Shown here one piece after another: positions 59,322-64,000 of a DNA stretch of 64,000 nt. Origin of the DNA: an uncultured Prevotella sp. (GTDB lineage Bacteria; Bacteroidota; Bacteroidia; Bacteroidales; Bacteroidaceae); the NCBI GenBank assembly GCA_905233165.1, contig CAJODL010000001.1, positions 499,927-563,926 on the forward strand, read 5' to 3'. The position numbers and the translations under genes are program-made. Every line of letters starts with the position of its first letter. Position 1 is the stretch's first letter. The notes beneath the pieces are model-generated. The model was given only the letters and a program-made list of their open reading frames with translations, did not search any database and was not told the origin of the DNA.

Positions 59322-60287
59322 ATGAAAACATTTTTTCACCCTCAAGACCTCGGCGATATAAGAGCAGCGCTTGCTGAGGCACAGTTAGTCAAGAAAGACC
59401 GTTATGCTTTTCAGCAGCTTGGCAAGAATAAGACTCTGCTGATGGTATTTTTCAATAACTCCCTTCGTACCCGCCTTTCTACGCAGAAGGCTGCAATGAA
59501 TCTGGGTATGAATGTCATCGTCCTTGATGTGAATGCAGGAGCATGGAAGCTGGAGACCGAGCGTGGCGTCATCATGGATGGCGACAAGTCGGAACACCTG
59601 TTGGAGGCTATTCCTGTGATGGGATGCTATTGCGATGTTATCGGTATCCGCTCATTTGCCGGTTTGACAGACAGGGAGTATGACTATGCTGAGACAATAG
59701 TAAATCAGTTTGTGCAGTATTCCGGCAAGCCTGTCTTTGCTATGGAGACAGCAACGGTGCATCCTCTTCAGGCGTTTGCTGACCTCATCACAATCGAGGA
59801 ACATAAAGCGACTGAGCGTGTAAAGGCTGTCCTGACATGGGCTCCTCATTGCCGCGCTTTGCCACAGGCAGTACCAAACTCTTTCGCTGAATGGATGCTG
59901 GCAGCTCCTGATGTGGACCTCGTCATAACACATCCGGAAGGGTATGAACTGGACCCGCAGTTTACGAAGGGCGCTACAATAGAGTATGACCAGAAGAAAG
60001 CCTTCGAAGGCGCTGACTTCATTTATGCCAAGAACTGGTCTTGCCCAGGCGTTACCAATCCTGCTGACTACGGAAAGATAATATCCCGTGATATGAACTG
60101 GACGGTGGATGCAGAGCATATGTCGTGGACCAATAACGGTAAGTTTATGCATTGTCTGCCTGTTCGTCGCGGTCTCATCGTTACTGATGATGTCATAGAG
60201 AGCAAAAACTCTCTCGTGATACCAGAGGCAGCAAACAGAGAGATATCAGCACAGGTAGTGATTAAAAGGATTCTTGAGAGCCTTTAG
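59322..60287 (+). CDS. argF': N-succinylornithine (or N-acetylornithine) carbamoyltransferase
   Basis: Carbamoylates an N-acylated ornithine in the Bacteroidetes version of arginine synthesis; 321 aa. Carbamoyl-phosphate motif NNSLRTRLSTQ, Trp75 in NAGAWKLETERGV, ITIEEHKATERVKAVLTWAP and FMHCLPVRRGLIVTDDVIES closely match the Bacteroides fragilis succinylornithine enzyme. Residue 90, Pro in that enzyme and Glu in the acetylornithine enzyme as I recall, is Ser here (DGDKSEHL), so the acyl group preference is uncertain. -7 box at 59288-59295. Confidence 0.92.
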   Translation: MKTFFHPQDLGDIRAALAEAQLVKKDRYAFQQLGKNKTLLMVFFNNSLRTRLSTQKAAMNLGMNVIVLDVNAGAWKLETERGVIMDGDKSEHLLEAIPVMGCYCDVIGIRSFAGLTDREYDYAETIVNQFVQYSGKPVFAMETATVHPLQAFADLITIEEHKATERVKAVLTWAPHCRALPQAVPNSFAEWMLAAPDVDLVITHPEGYELDPQFTKGATIEYDQKKAFEGADFIYAKNWSCPGVTNPADYGKIISRDMNWTVDAEHMSWTNNGKFMHCLPVRRGLIVTDDVIESKNSLVIPEAANREISAQVVIKRILESL

Positions 60288-60290
60288 GCC

Positions 60291-60325
60291 TTTAAACTTT
60301 AAACTTTAACCGTTAAACGTTACCA
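60291..60325. repeat. Period-7 array ending exactly at the peptide-transporter ATG
   Basis: TTTAAAC x2, TTTAACC, GTTAAAC, GTTACCA; the next base is the A of ATG 60326. The array fills nearly the whole 38-bp gap after the carbamoyltransferase stop. Confidence 0.85.
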
Positions 60326-61960
60326 ATGTCTCATCCTAAAGGTTTATACCTCCTCTTTGTTACAGAGATGGCTGAACGCTTTTCCTACTACGGAATGCGT
60401 GCCCTCTTTGTGTTGTATCTCGTAGCAGCTTTCTTCACTAATGACCAAGCCAGCCAGATATATGGCTCTTATACCGGTTTGGTATATCTCACCCCATTGC
60501 TGGGTGGTTATATCGCCGATAAATACTGGGGCAACCGCCGTTCTATCATCATTGGTGGAATAACAATGGCGATAGGTCAGTTTTTGATGTTTGCCTCTGC
60601 ATGTTTCGTGAAGCAGAGTATTTTTACAGAAGGCGGCACGATAGACCCTTCGGTAGATAACAGCTTCTCTATGTGGCTGATGTTCGGCGGTTTGGCGATG
60701 CTGATATTCGGCAACGGCTTCTTTAAGCCAAATATCTCCACAATGGTGGGCGACCTCTATGAGCCGCAGGACCACCGAAAGGACTCTGCCTTTACCATAT
60801 TCTATATGGGCATTAACTTAGGCGCGTTCATAGCACCGTTGCTATGCGGATACCTGGGTGACGGCAACTGGATGAACCCTCATAACTTTAAGTGGGGTTT
60901 CTTCTGTGCTGGCGTCGCTATGTTGATATCTATAGCGGTTTTCTCCACACTCAAAAACAGATACCTCGTTACCCCTGAAGGACTTGGCATCGGACTTGCG
61001 CCGGCCAAATCGGAACTCCTGAAGCTGAAGGAGATTCAGGAAGAGGAGGATGAGGCAATCTTGGAAGGTTACGAGATGCAGGCATCAGAAATCCGCATAC
61101 CAAAGAAGGTAGCCAAGAATTCGCCTTTCCGTCTGTGGGGATGCATTCTGGGTGCAATTGTATTTTTCTGCATTCTGTCACAGGATGTGGCAAATTTCAA
61201 TGACTATATCTCTAATGCCATATATGTTATAGCGATAGCTTTGCCACTTTTTATAATAACCGACCGCAGTCTTACGAAAGTAGATAAATCACGCATCGGA
61301 GTGATATACATCATTGCGTTGTTCGTGATATTTTTCTGGAGTGCCTTTGAACAGGCCGGCTCATCGCTGACGCTGTTTGCCGAGCAGCAGTGCGACAGAA
61401 CCATCGGAAGTTGGGAAGTGCCTACTACATGGTTCCAGAGCATCAACCCTATCGTTGTGGTAGTCTTTGCTCCTGTTATGGCAACATTATGGGAGACATT
61501 GGCAAAGCATAACATGGAACCCTCCAGCCCTCGTAAGCAGGCTCTCGGTTTGGCACTTCTCGCTTTGGGATATGTGGTGATAGCCTATGGTACCTACGGC
61601 ATAACAACCGGTGGACAGAAGGCTGCTATGTGGTGGCTGGTGGCCCTGTATTTCATACATACTATCGGCGAACTGTCATTGTCGCCAATAGGACTGAGTA
61701 TGGTAAACAAACTGTCTCCTGCTCACCTCGCATCATTGCTGATGGGCGTATGGTTTATGAGTAATGCTGCCAGCAATATCCTGGCAGGCAGACTGGCAAC
61801 ACTATTGCCGGAACAGGGTGTGACGAAGCATTTCCTGGGTATCGAGATAGCAACCCTTACTGACTTCTTCCTACTCTTTGCGGTAATGGCTGGTGTGGCA
61901 TCGGTACTGCTGTTCCTGCTGTGCCCGTTGCTTAAAAAGATGATGAAGGGAGTGGAGTGA
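60326..61960 (+). CDS. POT-family proton-dependent oligopeptide transporter
   Basis: Proton-coupled di/tripeptide importer of the major facilitator superfamily, 544 aa with 14 likely helices. The diagnostic ExxERFxYYG motif is present as TEMAERFSYYGMRALFVLY in TM1. GGYIADKYWGNRRSIIIGG and NLGAFIAPLLCGYLGD are typical. The first ATG, directly after the repeat array, begins MSHPKGLYLLF, which fits the family. Confidence 0.93.
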   Translation: MSHPKGLYLLFVTEMAERFSYYGMRALFVLYLVAAFFTNDQASQIYGSYTGLVYLTPLLGGYIADKYWGNRRSIIIGGITMAIGQFLMFASACFVKQSIFTEGGTIDPSVDNSFSMWLMFGGLAMLIFGNGFFKPNISTMVGDLYEPQDHRKDSAFTIFYMGINLGAFIAPLLCGYLGDGNWMNPHNFKWGFFCAGVAMLISIAVFSTLKNRYLVTPEGLGIGLAPAKSELLKLKEIQEEEDEAILEGYEMQASEIRIPKKVAKNSPFRLWGCILGAIVFFCILSQDVANFNDYISNAIYVIAIALPLFIITDRSLTKVDKSRIGVIYIIALFVIFFWSAFEQAGSSLTLFAEQQCDRTIGSWEVPTTWFQSINPIVVVVFAPVMATLWETLAKHNMEPSSPRKQALGLALLALGYVVIAYGTYGITTGGQKAAMWWLVALYFIHTIGELSLSPIGLSMVNKLSPAHLASLLMGVWFMSNAASNILAGRLATLLPEQGVTKHFLGIEIATLTDFFLLFAVMAGVASVLLFLLCPLLKKMMKGVE

Positions 61961-61962
61961 AA

Positions 61963-61990
61963 CATTGAGCATTGAACATTGAAAAAGTGA
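61963..61990. repeat. Period-7 array at the rdgB start
   Basis: CATTGAG, CATTGAA x2, AAAGTGA. The likely GTG start of rdgB (61987) lies in the last unit. Confidence 0.75.
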
Positions 61991-62601
61991 AAAATATCCT
62001 TGTTTTTGCAACAAATAATGCGCATAAGCTTCAGGAGGTGCGACAGATTTTGGGTGAACGCTTTGAGGTTCGCTCGCTGAAGGAGATAGATTGTCATGAG
62101 GAACTGCCTGAGACGCATGATACCCTTGAAGGTAATGCTCTCGAGAAGGCACAGTATGTAAATCAGCATTATGGCTTTGACTGCTTTGCTGACGATACAG
62201 GTCTTGAGGTAGAAGCCCTCAATGGTGAGCCGGGTGTCTATTCCGCCCGCTATGCTACCGTTGACGGAGCAGACCATGATTCCGAGGCAAATATGCAGAA
62301 GCTGCTGCGAAACCTGCAGGGTGTTGATAACCGCAAGGCGCAGTTCCGTACTGCTATAGCGCTGATATATAAAGGTGAGACACTTCTGTTTGAAGGAAAG
62401 GTGGAAGGATGTATCGCCACAGAAAAACATGGAGCAGAAGGGTTTGGATATGACCCTATCTTCTACCCAGAAGGCTATTCGCCTGCTGAGACAGACAAGC
62501 CACTCACCTTTGCAGAGATGTCGGCAGAAGAGAAGAATAGTATGTCGCACAGGGGTAGGGCAGTAGAGAAGTTGGTGGAGTTTTTAACATTGAACGTTTA
62601 A
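61987..62601 (+). CDS. rdgB: Non-canonical purine NTP pyrophosphatase (RdgB/HAM1)
   Basis: Removes ITP, dITP and XTP to keep deaminated purines out of DNA and RNA; 204 aa. Motifs [38 protein letters not shown] (catalytic Asp), [16 protein letters not shown] and [10 protein letters not shown]. No ATG is available; GTG 61987 directly precedes the conserved N-terminus, and in-frame TTG codons upstream lie in the repeat array. The last residues LTLNV and the stop come from the next array. Confidence 0.93.
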   Translation: MKNILVFATNNAHKLQEVRQILGERFEVRSLKEIDCHEELPETHDTLEGNALEKAQYVNQHYGFDCFADDTGLEVEALNGEPGVYSARYATVDGADHDSEANMQKLLRNLQGVDNRKAQFRTAIALIYKGETLLFEGKVEGCIATEKHGAEGFGYDPIFYPEGYSPAETDKPLTFAEMSAEEKNSMSHRGRAVEKLVEFLTLNV

Positions 62602-62629
62602 CATTGAAAATTGAAAATTGTGCATTATC
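62588..62629. repeat. Period-7 array joining rdgB and the aminopeptidase gene
   Basis: CATTGAA, CGTTTAA, CATTGAA, AATTGAA, AATTGTG, CATTATC in exact phase. The rdgB stop (62599-62601) and the likely TTG start of the next gene (62604) both lie inside. Confidence 0.85.
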
Positions 62630-64000
62630 TAAGATAAGGGCGGTGATGAAGCGCGAGAGTCTCGATGCTGTCATCATTCCCTCATCTGACCCTCACAACA
62701 GCGAATATGTCGCCCCACATTGGCAGGGGCGCAAATGGATTAGCGGCTTCACAGGAAGCGCTGGAACGGCTGTTGTGACAATGGATGATGCGGCTCTTTG
62801 GACGGATTCACGATATTTCCTGCAGGCAGAACAAGAGCTGTCGGAAGAATGGCAGCTGATGAAGGAATATATGCCTGAGACTCCGACCATTGCTGAATGG
62901 CTGAAGAGGAAGATGAGCCTGTTGCCAAACGGCGGTATCGTTTGTGTCGATGGAATGGTGATGCCGTATGAGGAGATAACCCAACTGACAAAGGAACTGC
63001 GTACCATCGGCTGTACCATGAGGACAAACTATGACGCTTTGTCAACAATATGGGAAGACCGTCCTGTAAAACCTGCAAACGATATTTTTCCTGTCGATGA
63101 GAGCATTATTGGAGAAACAATAACAGAAAAGTTGCAACGTCTGAGAAGTGCGATGGGCTCTTGTGATGCTTATGTGATGACAGACCTGACAGAGATAGCG
63201 TGGACATTGAATCTGCGTGGTTCGGATGTACTGATGACTCCTGTCTTTATAGCATATCTATACATAACGCATAATGATGCAAAAGTCTTTGTTAATGGTT
63301 CTTGCACGCCAAAGGCACAAGCTATGTTGGCAGAGGCTGGTGTAGCGATTGAAAGGTACGATGAATTCGTGAATTTTTTGAGGAAAAAGTCTTCAAAAGG
63401 CCCTCTGACACTATGCTCAAGTAAATCGACAAACTATACAATATATAACATTGTAAAGGAGCATGTACGGGATTGTGATTCTCCTGCAGGCATGATGAAA
63501 GCCATAAAAAATGCTGCAGAGATAGAAGGTTTCAGGCGTTCGATGTTGAGAGACGGTGTTGCGATGGTTCGCTTCTTGCGATGGCTGAAGCCTGCCGTAG
63601 AAGCTGGAGGACAAACAGAACTGACTGTTTCAGAGAAACTGGAGGAACTGCGCAAGGAGGAGGGTGCAAAGAAATTCATTTCCCTTTCCTTTGGCACTAT
63701 CTGTGGCTATAATGAAAACGGGGCGATAGTACACTATGCTGTCACCCCGACAGCAGCAAAGGCTTTAAGGGCAGAGGGACTGTTGCTGCTCGATAGTGGA
63801 GCGCAATATGCTGACGGCACAACAGATATCACGCGCACTATAGCCTTAGGTCCCCTGACATCAGAGATGAGACGCATCTACACCATTGTCCTCAAGGCTC
63901 ATATCGCGTTGGCAAGTATTTCTTTCCCCGAAGGTACTAACGGCACAAACCTCGATACTATTCCTCATTCGGTATTATGGCGTGGGAAGGTAGATTATAT
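62604..64000 (+). CDS. pepP: Xaa-Pro aminopeptidase (3' truncated by window end)
   Basis: Metallopeptidase removing an N-terminal residue before proline; creatinase-like N-terminal and pita-bread C-terminal domains. About 465 codons are visible of the roughly 590 usual. N-terminal block LDAVIIPSSDPHNSEYVA then HW, ISGFTGSAGTAVVT and WTDSRYFLQAE; C-terminal catalytic part with GAIVHYAVTPTA (His) and LLLLDSGAQYADGTTDITRT (metal-binding Asp pair). The start is unclear: TTG 62604 in the repeat array gives 14 extra residues before ATG 62646, and family N-termini favour the longer form. Confidence 0.88.
   Translation, partial: MKIENCALSKIRAVMKRESLDAVIIPSSDPHNSEYVAPHWQGRKWISGFTGSAGTAVVTMDDAALWTDSRYFLQAEQELSEEWQLMKEYMPETPTIAEWLKRKMSLLPNGGIVCVDGMVMPYEEITQLTKELRTIGCTMRTNYDALSTIWEDRPVKPANDIFPVDESIIGETITEKLQRLRSAMGSCDAYVMTDLTEIAWTLNLRGSDVLMTPVFIAYLYITHNDAKVFVNGSCTPKAQAMLAEAGVAIERYDEFVNFLRKKSSKGPLTLCSSKSTNYTIYNIVKEHVRDCDSPAGMMKAIKNAAEIEGFRRSMLRDGVAMVRFLRWLKPAVEAGGQTELTVSEKLEELRKEEGAKKFISLSFGTICGYNENGAIVHYAVTPTAAKALRAEGLLLLDSGAQYADGTTDITRTIALGPLTSEMRRIYTIVLKAHIALASISFPEGTNGTNLDTIPHSVLWRGKVDY

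Overview
The window looks like chromosomal DNA of a Bacteroidales bacterium, most likely Prevotella or a close relative. Supporting signs are the Bacteroidetes promoter form (TTTG, about 20 bp, then TAnnTTTG) ahead of many genes, weak Shine-Dalgarno sites outside the nqr operon, a complete Na+-NQR operon, a Bacteroides-type succinylornithine carbamoyltransferase, FKBP lipoproteins and a GH51-GH43 arabinan-degrading fusion. Most of it is housekeeping backbone. One AT-rich accessory island lies at about 21.8-27.9 kb.

Layout. 1-3.6 kb: phosphate uptake genes pstS (cut by the window edge), pstC, pstA and pstB, then an unannotated 43-aa membrane ORF. 3.8-10.8 kb: an orphan LuxR-type regulator, cobalamin adenosyltransferase, and a minus-strand run ddl-metH-metF that links B12 and methionine metabolism. 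10.9-17.1 kb: an orphan LytTR regulator, a hot-dog thioesterase, two acyl-CoA ligases and a sodium:neurotransmitter-type symporter. 17.2-21.7 kb: an acyltransferase whose 3' end is overprinted by a lipoprotein gene, a purine permease, and a GltD-like reductase. 21.8-27.9 kb: the accessory island, with repeats, a broken XRE regulator, a lipoprotein, an HNH nuclease coupled to a membrane protein, an AlbA_2/Schlafen-type regulator, a truncated gene and a 516-bp symmetrical inverted-repeat element. 28-31.2 kb: membrane-lipid-like genes and a HisC-like aminotransferase. 31.3-37 kb: nqrABCDEF. 37-46.4 kb: queH, class II aldolase, CCA-adding enzyme, a PurH N-terminal domain, mreBCD-mrdA, an O-methyltransferase and aroQ. 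46.5-50.8 kb: a sirtuin, three tandem FKBP isomerases in three predicted compartments, and a nitrilase-family amidase. 51.2-59.1 kb: the 1748-aa GH51-GH43-dockerin protein and alpha-glucan phosphorylase. 59.3-64 kb: succinylornithine carbamoyltransferase, a POT peptide transporter, rdgB and a truncated Xaa-Pro aminopeptidase.

Three non-coding patterns stand out. First, positions 27425-27940 hold two arrays of five 8-bp boxes at an exact 11-bp pitch, facing each other, with matching outer boxes at nearly equal distances. Second, about 18 short tandem arrays with a strict 7-bp period but different unit sequences occur between genes, across start and stop codons, and in frame inside five coding regions (cobalamin adenosyltransferase, metH, queH, the third FKBP, and twice in the nitrilase). 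Third, an 80-bp promoter-bearing segment is duplicated (69 of 80 identical) upstream of ddl and the gltD-like gene. No tRNA, rRNA, CRISPR array or complete insertion sequence was recognised. All functions are assigned by reading the sequence and from memory of protein families; no database search was made.
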